From: Anaerosporobacter mobilis DSM 15930
Lineage (GTDB): Bacteria; Bacillota; Clostridia; Lachnospirales; Lachnospiraceae
Assembly (NCBI RefSeq): GCF_900142955.1
Contig: NZ_FRCP01000006.1
Location: 62,001 to 126,000, forward strand
Direction: 5' to 3'
DNA: 64,000 bases
The notes below the pieces were generated by a model, which was given only the letters and a program-made list of their open reading frames with translations, ran no database searches and had not been told where the DNA came from. The first letter of the stretch is position 1, and every line of letters starts with the position of its first letter. The translations under genes were made by a program, and so were the position numbers. This document shows positions 15,620 through 24,014 of this stretch, one piece after another.

Positions 15620-17374
15620 TTAAGCCTGATTTTGGAACTGACTCATGTACAACTTTTCATAAAATCCCTTGCTTGCCATTAATTCATCATGGGTTCCCTG
15701 TTCGATAATCGTTCCGTCCTTCATAACAAGGATTAAATCCGCATTTCTAATGGTTGAAAGACGGTGCGCAATAACAAAACTTGTTCTGCCCTTCATTATA
15801 TTTTTCATCGCTGTCTGAAGCATTAACTCAAGTCTGGTATCAACTGAACTTGTCGCCTCATCAAGGATTAAAATAGCCGGATCTGCCAAGAATGCTCTTG
15901 CTATTGTTAAAAGCTGCTTTTCACCGACTGATACGTTTGAGGATTCTTCATTTAAAAGCATATTGTAGCCATCCGGCTGTGTTTTGATAAAATGATTTAC
16001 ATTTGCTGTTTTTGCTGCATTCTCAATCTCTTGCCTTGTTGCATCTTCTTTCCCATATTTTATATTCCCGGCAATCGTTCCGTTATATAACCAGGTATCC
16101 TGTAACACCATACCAAAGATTGAACGAAGATCATCCCGTTTCATATCTTTAATATTGACACCATCAACTTTGATTGCACCTTTATTTACGTCGTAAAAAC
16201 GCATTAAAAGATTGATAAGCGTGGTTTTTCCAGCGCCCGTCGGTCCGACAATTGCTACCATTTGCCCGCTTTTCACGTTAATATTTAGATGTTCGATGAG
16301 CATTTTATCTTTATTATAACCAAAAGATACATCTTCAAAGGTAACATTTCCTTCTACGTTGTCTATTTTTACCGGATTGTAAGCTTCCGGCACTTCTTCT
16401 GTTTCTGATAGAAATTCAAATACTCTTCTAGCTGCTGCCATGGCAGATTGGATAGAGGCGGACAATTGTGTCACCTGCTCTAGTGGCTCATTTAACTGCC
16501 ACATATAGCGGATAAATGCCTGCAGCTGTCCAACCGTTATGGCACCTGTAATTGCAAATGTAGCACCTAATATGCAAACAACTACAATCGCTATATAAGT
16601 AATTAAGGAAATTAACGGTGACATTAACCCTGATATAAACTGCGCTTTAAATCCGTTTTCACAAAGATCATTATTAATCTCTTTAAACTGTTCTATGGAA
16701 TCCTCTTGCTTTCCGTATAGTTTAATTTCGGTTAACCCGGTGTATCTCTCTTGAATGTACCCATTTAAGTTACCAAGTGCAACCTGTTGCCTTTCAAACA
16801 TAGCGGAAGATCGTTTCATAATAAATTTCATAATCAAAGCGCTTCCCGGTATCAGTAAAACTGCAACAGCACCCATAATCGGATTAATATAAAACATTAG
16901 TACTATTGCTAAAATAATGGATAAGAAAGCACTCAATATCCTTGATAAACTTTGCTGCAGCGCATTTGACATGGTGTCTATATCATTTGAGATTATACTG
17001 AGAATATCTCCGACTGTACGTTTATCAAAATAGCTGATTGGCAGTTTTGCAATCTTTTTTTGTACATCATTTCTTAAATCACGCATTGTGTTTTGAATGC
17101 CATTTGTTAAAAAGTATTGTGATCCATAGTTGCAAAGTATATTTCCGATATAAATAGCAAGTAACAGTTTTAAGATTTTAATAACATAGGAAAAACTGAT
17201 GGAAGCCCCAGGAACTTTATTCACGATATCTACCACATCATCTTTTAGTCTTGTTGTTATTAAACCTTCCACCATTGGTGCTGCTGATAAGAAGCCGGAG
17301 TATCCCATCGTAAGGAGAATAGCCACTATAAAGAATTTTAAATATGGTTTTATATATGGATATAGTTTTCTCAT
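15620..17374 (-). CDS. ABC exporter half-transporter B (membrane domain plus ATPase)
   Basis: 584 residues. Six-helix exporter membrane domain (1-320), then the ATPase with Walker A GPTGAGKTT, Q-loop VLQDTWLYNGT and Walker B AILILDEATSSVDTR. The signature appears as VSVGEKQLLTIARAF, with the usual LSGGQ replaced by VSVGE. In heterodimeric exporters such as BmrCD and LmrCD one half has a degenerate nucleotide site, so this altered signature is informative. Its start overlaps the stop of the partner gene by four bases. It is probably a multidrug or peptide exporter at the cytoplasmic membrane. The divergent MerR gene suggests drug-responsive control. Confidence 0.93.
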   Translation of the reverse strand: MRKLYPYIKPYLKFFIVAILLTMGYSGFLSAAPMVEGLITTRLKDDVVDIVNKVPGASISFSYVIKILKLLLAIYIGNILCNYGSQYFLTNGIQNTMRDLRNDVQKKIAKLPISYFDKRTVGDILSIISNDIDTMSNALQQSLSRILSAFLSIILAIVLMFYINPIMGAVAVLLIPGSALIMKFIMKRSSAMFERQQVALGNLNGYIQERYTGLTEIKLYGKQEDSIEQFKEINNDLCENGFKAQFISGLMSPLISLITYIAIVVVCILGATFAITGAITVGQLQAFIRYMWQLNEPLEQVTQLSASIQSAMAAARRVFEFLSETEEVPEAYNPVKIDNVEGNVTFEDVSFGYNKDKMLIEHLNINVKSGQMVAIVGPTGAGKTTLINLLMRFYDVNKGAIKVDGVNIKDMKRDDLRSIFGMVLQDTWLYNGTIAGNIKYGKEDATRQEIENAAKTANVNHFIKTQPDGYNMLLNEESSNVSVGEKQLLTIARAFLADPAILILDEATSSVDTRLELMLQTAMKNIMKGRTSFVIAHRLSTIRNADLILVMKDGTIIEQGTHDELMASKGFYEKLYMSQFQNQA

Positions 17375-19098
17375 CGCTCTAGTTCCTCCTTTGTTAATTG
17401 TGAATCTGCAATTTCATAATATATATTGCATGACTTTAATAATTCTTTATGAGTTCCCATGCCAACCACTTCACCCTCATTTAGTACTATTATTTTGTCC
17501 GCATTCATGATTGTACTAATTCTTTGTGCAACAATAAATACAACGGATTCTTTTGTTTCTTCCTTAAGTGCAGCACGTAAAGTAGCATCTGTTTTAAAGT
17601 CAAGGGCAGAAAAACTGTCATCAAAGATGTAGATTTCAGGTTTTCTGACCAATGCTCTTGCAATGGAAATTCGCTGTTTTTGACCTCCCGATACATTTTT
17701 TGCACCTTCACTTATATATTCCTGTAATTTATTCGGCTTATTCTGAATAAACTCCTTTGCCTGTGCTACCTCAATTGCATGATCTATTTCTTCCGGTGTA
17801 GCATTCGGATTACCGAATTTAAGATTTTCTTCTATGGTTCCTTTAAATAAAAATGCTTTTTGAGGGATAAAGCCAATTTTTTGACGGAGTACCTTTAAGT
17901 CATAGCTACGTGTATCTACACCATCAATTTTGATAGAACCCTCTGTCACATCATAAAATCTTGGAATTAAATTAATTAATGTACTCTTTCCGCTGCCTGT
18001 ACTACCGATAAATGCTACAGTTTCCCCTTTGTTCGCAGTAAAAGATACATCCTTTAAAACGGGGAGTTCGCCATCCGGATACTGGAAGGTAACATGGTCA
18101 AATTCTACCATGCCTTTATTTTCAGCTGTAATACCCTCTGTAGGATCTTTCACTGATGGTTCCTCATCTAGTAATTCCTGAATACGGTTTGCAGATACCT
18201 GGGCTCTTGGATACATTACAAATACCATGGAAAATAGCATAATAGAGAACATTGCATGAAACTGATACTCTAAGAATGCAACTAACTGTCCAACTTGTAA
18301 GGTACCTTTATCAATCATTACACTTGATATCCAAAACACTGCCATCATTGCAAGATGCAACAAGAAGAAAAAGGCTGGCTGTGTAAATGACATAATTTTA
18401 TATAAATTCTTCGAATTAGTAGCATAATTATCATTGGTTTCTGCAAAACGTTCTGCTTCATATTCACTTTTTCGAAAGGCTCTGATTACACGGACCCCTG
18501 TTAGATTTTCTCTTGAAATCAGGTTCAACTGGTCCATGCCTTTTTGCTGCTTCTCGGAAAGGGGATTGGTTAATTTAGCAATGATAATAGTACCCACTAC
18601 TATAAACGGTAAGCTTCCTCCGATAACCAAAGAGAGATTAATACTAGTTCTGATAGTCATAAAAACACTAATGAAAATCATTACCGGCGCTAAAAGTGCA
18701 GTTCTAAATAACAGATTGGAGAACAACATTAACTGAAATGCATCATTGGTTGTTCTTGTAATCATTGAAGATACACCAAATTTATTATATTCTGTGTGGG
18801 AGAATTTCTGTGACTGAGTAAAAACATCATTCCTAATGTCACGAATCATATAGGTTGAAATTCTTGATGAAGCGAAAGTTAATAAAATGGTACCTGCACC
18901 TCCAAGGATACAGACAAACAACATGATTACTCCCATCTTCTTAATATAAGCTATATCACCATTACCTATTCCGTTATCGATCATCCATGCCATGACCGTG
19001 GGAATTCCAAGCTGTACCGCTACAAAACTAAAGATTCCTATAATGTTTAACAGAATTAGTTTCGGATATCTTTTCAGATATTTTAACATTAATTTCAT
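17371..19098 (-). CDS. ABC exporter half-transporter A (membrane domain plus ATPase)
   Basis: About 575 residues from the ATG at 19098, selected by AAAGGAGTCGTTT; an upstream codon adds 16 residues without an RBS. Exporter membrane domain (1-310), then Walker A GSTGSGKST, Q-loop FIPQKAFLFKGT, signature VSGGQKQRISIARAL and Walker B IYIFDDSFSALDF. In this half the residue after the Walker B aspartate is Asp, not the catalytic Glu, which is the usual sign of the degenerate site in heterodimeric exporters. First gene of the operon, transcribed from the MerR-type promoter at 19176-19206. Confidence 0.93.
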   Translation of the reverse strand: MKLMLKYLKRYPKLILLNIIGIFSFVAVQLGIPTVMAWMIDNGIGNGDIAYIKKMGVIMLFVCILGGAGTILLTFASSRISTYMIRDIRNDVFTQSQKFSHTEYNKFGVSSMITRTTNDAFQLMLFSNLLFRTALLAPVMIFISVFMTIRTSINLSLVIGGSLPFIVVGTIIIAKLTNPLSEKQQKGMDQLNLISRENLTGVRVIRAFRKSEYEAERFAETNDNYATNSKNLYKIMSFTQPAFFFLLHLAMMAVFWISSVMIDKGTLQVGQLVAFLEYQFHAMFSIMLFSMVFVMYPRAQVSANRIQELLDEEPSVKDPTEGITAENKGMVEFDHVTFQYPDGELPVLKDVSFTANKGETVAFIGSTGSGKSTLINLIPRFYDVTEGSIKIDGVDTRSYDLKVLRQKIGFIPQKAFLFKGTIEENLKFGNPNATPEEIDHAIEVAQAKEFIQNKPNKLQEYISEGAKNVSGGQKQRISIARALVRKPEIYIFDDSFSALDFKTDATLRAALKEETKESVVFIVAQRISTIMNADKIIVLNEGEVVGMGTHKELLKSCNIYYEIADSQLTKEELER

Positions 19099-19151
19099 AA
19101 ACGACTCCTTTATCTTACTGAATAAGAACATAAATAATTCAGCCACATTCC

Positions 19152-19206
19152 TTGACAGGAAAAGGCTGTTTGACTATTATAAACTATAAGGTTATCTTAT
19201 AGTCAA
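19152..19206. promoter_or_regulatory. Overlapping divergent promoters with MerR-type 19-bp spacer and dyad
   Basis: On the minus strand, TTGACT (19206-19201) and TATAAT (19181-19176) are separated by 19 bases, the long spacer typical of MerR-activated promoters. The spacer is filled by the dyad ACTATAAG-5-CTTATAGT (19183-19203). On the plus strand, TTGACA (19152-19157), 17 bases, TATTAT (19175-19180) would serve merR. Its -10 overlaps the other -10, so transcription in the two directions should be mutually exclusive or jointly controlled. Confidence 0.8.
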
Positions 19207-19291
19207 GAAGAAAAAAAATAATAAAATTTTACTGAAGTACGGCAATAGAAAATGCAATCCATAAAAATATAGCATAGAATCGAGGTAATAT

Positions 19292-20116
19292 ATGCTTGAA
19301 AATAAAAATGAATATTTAACAACAGGACAATTTGCAAAAATCTGTGGAATCCCTAAGCATATTTTATTTCATTACGATCAGATAAAGCTTTTTCAACCAG
19401 AGATCATAAAAGAGAATGGCTACCGTTATTATTCCTTCCGACAGCTCGATACTTTTTCTATTATCTCTGCACTAAAAAAGCTAGGAATGCCATTAAAAGA
19501 AATTAAAAATTATATGGATGAAAGAAACCCTGCAAAATTGGTAGATTTACTGGAACAAAAATCTAACGAAGTGACTAAGGAAATAATAAAATTAGAGAAC
19601 ACGAAATGTGAGATAGATTCTCTTAAGGATTTAACGGAAAATGCCATATCTGTAAAATACAACATCATTGGACCAGCTTATCATAAAGACATGAAAGCTA
19701 TACGTAGTACTTTAATGGATAATGACAATTCTTACTCTACTTTTGTAACAGAACTGATCGCGTTCCGTAATAATAGTAATGCAAGCATGATTGATTTCCT
19801 AGGAGCATCACTTACCGTTAATAATATCCTCGAAAAAAGATTCGACAGCTTTTCTTATCTATATACGAAAACTAACTCTGCTGATAAAAAAAACAATACT
19901 CTGATACGAAAAGAAGGTTGGTATCTTCAAGTTTATTATAAAGGAAGTTATCACAATATCAGTGAAATATATACAAAGATTATACAGTACGCAAAAGAAC
20001 ATCAAATAAAACTTGGGATGAATGCTTATGAGGAATATCTAATATTCGAGATAGGTACAAAAAACAGAGATGAATATGTTACATTAATATTGGTCGAAAT
20101 TGAGGGTGAACCATAG
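19292..20116 (+). CDS. MerR family regulator of the ABC exporter (BmrR-like)
   Basis: 274 residues. The N-terminal MerR winged HTH is TTGQFAKICGIPKHILFHYD followed by GYRYYSFRQLDTFSII (residues about 10-60). A coiled-coil dimer helix (about 80-115) with LLEQKSNEVTKEIIKLE comes next, then a C-terminal GyrI/BmrR-like effector domain (about 125-274). BmrR-type proteins bind cationic drugs and twist over-long spacers to activate efflux genes. The divergent exporter and the 19-base spacer dyad between them make this regulator-target link strong. The RBS is GAGGTAATAT. The ligand is unknown. Confidence 0.92.
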   Translation: MLENKNEYLTTGQFAKICGIPKHILFHYDQIKLFQPEIIKENGYRYYSFRQLDTFSIISALKKLGMPLKEIKNYMDERNPAKLVDLLEQKSNEVTKEIIKLENTKCEIDSLKDLTENAISVKYNIIGPAYHKDMKAIRSTLMDNDNSYSTFVTELIAFRNNSNASMIDFLGASLTVNNILEKRFDSFSYLYTKTNSADKKNNTLIRKEGWYLQVYYKGSYHNISEIYTKIIQYAKEHQIKLGMNAYEEYLIFEIGTKNRDEYVTLILVEIEGEP

Positions 20117-20413
20117 AAACCTTAAATAAACAGAGGCAGAAAAAGAAGGCCACTTATGGCCAATCTCATATAGTTAATACACTACCCCCTGAGATTTGTT
20201 TGATTTCGTGAAGACTGTAATATATATGAAACAGACATTTTACTTAATGAGATAAATTGACTGAATTTATAGAGATACAATTTTACACATCATAGCTTTG
20301 ATTGCAATAGAGCATAGGTGTCCACAAAAGTTACTTGAAAATGAAATGTTTTATGGATATACTATAAAAGATTGGGGGGATGAACCATAAGGAAAAGCAG
20401 GAAACATTGTGCA
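20117..20413. other. Intergenic region with no supported gene
   Basis: About 300 AT-rich bases between the MerR gene and the hairpin upstream of the CD3324-type gene. A short stem AGGCCACTTATGGCC lies near 20139. No coding frame with an RBS was found. Confidence 0.4.
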
Positions 20414-20464
20414 TAGCAAGGGCTATTGCATATCACTAAAATGGAATAACAATAGCCTTTGCTA
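20414..20464 (+). promoter_or_regulatory. 15-bp hairpin upstream of the CD3324-family gene
   Basis: Arms 20414-20428 and 20450-20464 pair over 15 bases with one G-U, around a 21-base loop. The hairpin ends about 20 bases before the AGGAGG of the following gene. No T-run follows, so it is not a plain terminator; it may be an mRNA leader structure or a protein-binding dyad. Confidence 0.5.
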
Positions 20465-20494
20465 TCCTAAAGAATAATTTCTTAGGAGGGCACA

Positions 20495-20767
20495 ATGGGC
20501 TATGTTCATGCTTTGGAAATTTTGCCCGAAGCTTTAATTAAAGAAATACAAGAATATGTTGACGGGCAAGTTATATACATTCCAAAAATAAAATCAAAAA
20601 GATGTACGTGGGGAGAAAAGACAGATACGAGAGTCTATTTTAAGGAAAGGAACCTCGAAATATACAATAGCTACAAAAACGGTACGACTATTATTGAACT
20701 GTCAGAAAAATACTTTTTAACCCCCAAAAGTATTCAACGCATTATACGAAATATTCAAATTTTATGA
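20495..20767 (+). CDS. CD3324-family (Mor-like) HTH protein
   Basis: 90 residues. MGYVHALEILPEALIKEIQ followed by the conserved DGQVIYIPK is the recognisable start of the CD3324/Mor-type family. The C-terminal half holds an HTH, NGTTIIELSEKYFLTPKSIQ. Mor proteins activate middle genes of phage Mu, and the clostridial relatives are uncharacterised small regulators. The RBS is TTAGGAGGGCACA and a strong terminator follows, so it is a single-gene unit. Confidence 0.85.
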   Translation: MGYVHALEILPEALIKEIQEYVDGQVIYIPKIKSKRCTWGEKTDTRVYFKERNLEIYNSYKNGTTIIELSEKYFLTPKSIQRIIRNIQIL

Positions 20768-20768
20768 G

Positions 20769-20807
20769 TAGATGTGCCTCTTTAAAAGGTGGCACATCTA
20801 TTTTTTA
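20769..20807 (+). terminator. Terminator of the CD3324-family gene
   Basis: A perfect 10-bp stem (20769-20778 with 20791-20800), followed by TTTTTTAT. Confidence 0.9.
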
Positions 20808-20841
20808 TAATAATGTATGTTCCCCTACTTGAAATTGAAAA

Positions 20842-20850
20842 TGGTATAAT
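20842..20850 (+). promoter_or_regulatory. Extended -10 promoter of the GNAT gene
   Basis: TGGTATAAT is an extended -10 (TGn plus TATAAT), 41 bases before the ATG. No good -35 is at the right distance. Confidence 0.5.
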
Positions 20851-20891
20851 GGATTTGCAGAGATAATAGAGAAACGGAAAGGAAACTGGAA

Positions 20892-21338
20892 ATGAAAATT
20901 GTGAAAATCAATGATAACGACAAAACAAAGTTTATGGATTTGCTGCTTATTGCAGATGAGCAGATAAGTATGATAGAAAGATACTTGTTTCGTGGTGATA
21001 TGTTTGCTCTGTATGATGGTGATGTTAGAACAATTTGCGTTACTACGCAAGAGCAAGCAGGTATATATGAACTCAAAAATATTGTTACCGTTCCTAAATA
21101 TCAACGGAAAGGATATGGACAAAAGCTAATCGCATTTATTGTTGATTACTACAAGAAGTCTGGTAGTGAGTTATATGTTGGAACAGGTGATAGCCCTATG
21201 ACACTTCGTTTCTACGAAAGGTGTGGATTTGTAAAATCACACGTTGTTAAAAACTTCTTTATAGATAATTACGACCACCCTATGTATGAAGATGGACAAC
21301 AGCTAATCGATATGATTTACTTGAAGAGGAATTTATAA
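20892..21338 (+). CDS. GNAT family N-acetyltransferase
   Basis: 148 residues. The acetyl-CoA binding motif is NIVTVPKYQRKGYGQKLIAF (about 66-85; V-P-x-x-Q-R-K-G-x-G), followed by GSELYVGTGDSPMTLRFYERCGF, the usual C-terminal motif B. GNAT enzymes transfer acetyl groups to amines; no substrate can be named. It starts with GAAAGGAAACTGGAA before ATG and lies immediately before the recombinase remnant, so it may have arrived with an older mobile element. Confidence 0.87.
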   Translation: MKIVKINDNDKTKFMDLLLIADEQISMIERYLFRGDMFALYDGDVRTICVTTQEQAGIYELKNIVTVPKYQRKGYGQKLIAFIVDYYKKSGSELYVGTGDSPMTLRFYERCGFVKSHVVKNFFIDNYDHPMYEDGQQLIDMIYLKRNL

Positions 21339-21340
21339 AA

Positions 21341-21612
21341 GGGAACTTACGCCGCAAGCTGTGGAGCAGGATGCTATTACCTTGGAGAATATCTACACCC
21401 TGTTAGCAAACTTTGATAAGGTCTTTAATAAAATCAGCGATGAAGAGAAAAAATCTCTAATTTCTTTGCTAATCAAAGAAATAGAGATTTTTCCATGTGA
21501 CGAGGCTGAATTACCTCTGAAGTCCATATTGTTCAATTTTCCAGTGTACAAAGACGGTGGAGATGTTTACGAATTTTTGTGGGACAAAAGTACGCACGTC
21601 TCCACATGTGTT
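21341..21612 (+). pseudogene. 3' remnant of a serine recombinase gene, cut by ICE insertion
   Basis: The plus-strand frame reads LTPQAVEQDAITLENIYTLL, ...FDKVFNKISDEEKKSLISLL, ...EIEIFP..., LPLKSILFNFPVYKDG, LWDKSTHV. This is the conserved C-terminal end of resolvase/recombinase proteins, which normally finish a few residues after LWDK. The N-terminal catalytic domain and zinc ribbon are absent; homology starts right after the GNAT stop. Around 21600-21616 the expected end is replaced by unrelated sequence, and the frame runs on as antisense of the ICE recombinase. It is a relic of an earlier element, now the ICE target. Confidence 0.8.
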
Positions 21613-23337
21613 GTCACTAACATAGGAACACACACCTTTTACCTCGTCTACGATATGGGAACACAATTCTTTGGCTTTATCGCTCACACTCTTAGACTTG
21701 TCGAAACGCTCTTTTGCCTTTCCAATTTCATTTTTAAACCCTGTTTTATATATGAAAGTGATTTTATAGGGATCTTTGTTTCCATCTTCATCATAGCCAC
21801 CGACTATGACTTTTTCAATTATGCTCTCAAATATTCCTCTGTCAAATTCCTCCAATACACCATTTTTTGATAATGCCTTTTTAAAATCTGCCACTCGCTG
21901 CTTTAAAGAAAATTCATCATCCATTTGTTGCTCTAAAATCTTTAAATTGGCTTTTATATCTGATAATTTCCTCTCATAACCTACATCTGTTTCTTCGTAA
22001 ATATCTTGTGCAACAATTCCTTCGAGATAATTTTCCAACAATCTTTTTCTTTTAGCTTGAAGATTATCTGCACTCTTTTGTAGCTTTATGAGTTTATCTC
22101 TTATGGAATCCTCACTCAAAGTCTTTTCTACTCTGGAAATAAATTCTTCCAGTACATCCTTGTTATCTGCACACAGCATTTTATACGATTCGATAAATGC
22201 TTCCTCTATTACTTGTTCCGGTATTCCCTTGCTATCCGGACAGAATCTTTTTCCGTCCTTTGTAGATTTAACGCATTGCCAAATCGTCTTTTTATATTTA
22301 GAACTGCTATGCCATCTTCGCCTTGATAAATTTGCTCCACAAAACCCACATTCCAACAGACAGCTAAATGCATATTGTCTGCTATATTTCTCTCGTTTCC
22401 CCGGAGTAACCGACTTCCTTCCTCCATTTCTCCGCTCTCGAATCTCTTGCGCCCTAGCAAAAGTTTCGGCTGAAATAATGGGTTCATGGTGGTCTTTGAT
22501 ATAAAACCTATCTTCTTCTCCAAGATTTTCTAATCTTCTTTTTGAAATCGGATCAACGGTAAACGTTTTTCCTAATAGTATATCGCCTTTATATTTCTCG
22601 TTATTGATAATTCCCATTACACTGGAAGATGTCCAACTATTACCTCTTATCGTTGTAATCCCCTGTTCATTTAATTCTCTGGCAATCATTGAGCTTCCCG
22701 CACCAGCAACATACCTGTCAAATATATACCTTACAACTTCTGCACCTTCTTCATTTATGGAAATTGATTTTGTTGCAACATCGTAATCATATCCTAAACA
22801 CCCCTGAAATCCGACCAATTCTCCACGCTTCATTTTCATTTTTAATCCCTTTTTTACATATGCCGAGGTATTCTCTACCTCCTGCTGTGCAACAGAGCTT
22901 AAAATTGTCATTAAAAATTCGCCATCTTTCAATGTATTTATCTTTTCAACCTCAAAATAAACTGCGATTTTTCTTTCTTTTAACATCCTGACATATTTCA
23001 AGGTATCCAATGTATTTCTTGCAAATCGAGGTAAGCTCTTGGCAATAACCATATCAATCTTACCATCCATACAGTCTTGAATCAGACGCTGGAAATCTTC
23101 TCTTTTATCAACTTTCGTTCCTGTAATCGCTTTATCCGCATATACGCCCGCAAATACCCACTGCTCATTATTTTGTATCAATTCGGTATAATGCTTGACC
23201 ATCGAATTATAACTTTTAATCTGATCCTCATCATCCGTACTGACACGACAATATGCTGCAACTCTCAAGCGGTCTACTTTTCGGACTTTGGAAGATTCAT
23301 CGAATGGATTGTTTGCCTTTATAATTTCTACTTCCAT
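21511..23337 (-). CDS. Large serine recombinase (ICE integrase)
   Basis: About 608 residues from the ATG at 23337 with AAAGGAGGAAGAT ahead of it. Catalytic domain (about 20-170) with AAYCRVSTDDEDQ (nucleophile Ser), YADKAITGT and IAKSLPRFARNTLD (active-site Arg). A recombinase domain follows (GCLGYDYD, AREL..QGI..), then a Cys zinc ribbon (CLLECGFCGANL, and WQC...FCP) and a coiled coil (about 400-500). It integrates and excises the ICE through a covalent phosphoserine. The last 25-35 codons run antisense through the host recombinase remnant, so the C-terminal residues and stop are supplied by the target DNA. The excised circle should encode a different tail. Confidence 0.93.
   Translation of the reverse strand: MEVEIIKANNPFDESSKVRKVDRLRVAAYCRVSTDDEDQIKSYNSMVKHYTELIQNNEQWVFAGVYADKAITGTKVDKREDFQRLIQDCMDGKIDMVIAKSLPRFARNTLDTLKYVRMLKERKIAVYFEVEKINTLKDGEFLMTILSSVAQQEVENTSAYVKKGLKMKMKRGELVGFQGCLGYDYDVATKSISINEEGAEVVRYIFDRYVAGAGSSMIARELNEQGITTIRGNSWTSSSVMGIINNEKYKGDILLGKTFTVDPISKRRLENLGEEDRFYIKDHHEPIISAETFARAQEIRERRNGGRKSVTPGKREKYSRQYAFSCLLECGFCGANLSRRRWHSSSKYKKTIWQCVKSTKDGKRFCPDSKGIPEQVIEEAFIESYKMLCADNKDVLEEFISRVEKTLSEDSIRDKLIKLQKSADNLQAKRKRLLENYLEGIVAQDIYEETDVGYERKLSDIKANLKILEQQMDDEFSLKQRVADFKKALSKNGVLEEFDRGIFESIIEKVIVGGYDEDGNKDPYKITFIYKTGFKNEIGKAKERFDKSKSVSDKAKELCSHIVDEVKGVCSYVSDNTCGDVRTFVPQKFVNISTVFVHWKIEQYGLQR
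21590..21620. other. Candidate left attachment site (attL) of the ICE
   Basis: Similarity of the plus-strand remnant to recombinase C-termini stops within this stretch, and the ICE recombinase gene reads in from the other side. Serine recombinases usually leave a 2-bp core, too short to recognise here without the right end. Confidence 0.45.
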
Positions 23338-23404
23338 ATCTTCCTCCTTTTTTGTGTTCCTATCGTAGTGTTCGCTTTTATTATAATGCAATACAGTTCA
23401 TAAG

Positions 23405-23554
23405 TCAAGCTGTAATGTTGGACACTATCCCATAATCCCGCATTAGCTTTTTTTGAATCTGCTCATACTCCAACTCATTTATTAGCTTCAGATTTAATAG
23501 TTGTTTTAGCATAGATAATTGAATGCTATATCTTAATATCTTCTTTCCTTCCAT
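23405..23554 (-). CDS. Small SHOCT-like protein upstream of the recombinase
   Basis: A 49-residue protein, MEGKKILRYSIQLSMLKQLL then LKLINELEYEQIQKKLMRDY. It has the short-C-terminal-helix pattern (leucine-rich helix, LINELEYEQIQ) found in SHOCT proteins that often precede serine recombinases. The ATG at 23554 has AAAGGATGATTGCTT upstream. It probably forms an operon with the recombinase 68 bases downstream. A role as recombination directionality factor is possible but unproven. Confidence 0.7.
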   Translation of the reverse strand: MEGKKILRYSIQLSMLKQLLNLKLINELEYEQIQKKLMRDYGIVSNITA

Positions 23555-23763
23555 AAGCAATCATCCTTTCGTAAATTTCCAAATATCCTCCTATTTCCTT
23601 GCACAGCCTTATCTGCTAATAAATAGGCAGAATACGCTTCTCCCCATTTATTAGCAGATAAAAACTGCAATACAGGTGGCAGCTCATTACACTGCCCACA
23701 TCGGTCTTGCACCGTCATTTTATTGACCGGATTGCAGACTGCTCTGCAATCCGGAAGTATCAT
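23533..23763 (-). CDS. Doubtful small ORF ahead of the SHOCT-like gene
   Basis: A 76-codon frame containing CGQCNELPPVLQFLSANKWG and EAYSAYLLADKAVQ. The internal helix and CxxC look protein-like, and the frame overlaps the SHOCT start by about 20 bases. However, no convincing RBS precedes any start, and an 11-bp hairpin occupies its first codons. It may be a decayed gene. Included with low confidence. Confidence 0.25.
   Translation of the reverse strand: MILPDCRAVCNPVNKMTVQDRCGQCNELPPVLQFLSANKWGEAYSAYLLADKAVQGNRRIFGNLRKDDCLWKERRY
23727..23754. repeat. Perfect 11-bp hairpin between the regulatory block and recombinase genes
   Basis: CCGGATTGCAG (23727-23737) pairs perfectly with 23744-23754 around a six-base loop. 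There is no T-run on either strand. It may be a recombinase or excisionase binding dyad or an RNA structure. Confidence 0.6.
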
Positions 23764-24014
23764 TATTACAGATATGCTTCATCGCCCCATGTAACTGCTA
23801 CATATTTTGCCCGATCTCACTCGCTCCTTACCTTTGCTTCAATGTACTGTTTCAACATTTCCTCACGTTCACCCCGTCATAAGACAAGGCAGGTACGTCA
23901 TGGCGCATCTGCTTAGTGGCTCTGCATATCCTCACGTCCTGTATGCAATACAATATTCAATTTTCAAGGTACACCGCTGATAATCAGCTATGGAAAAGGG
24001 CAGATAGCCGCCCC

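Noticed and set aside
21341..21620. tRNA gene as integration target of the ICE
   Set aside because: No tRNA-like cloverleaf is visible at the left boundary; the target is a protein-gene remnant and the enzyme is a serine recombinase.
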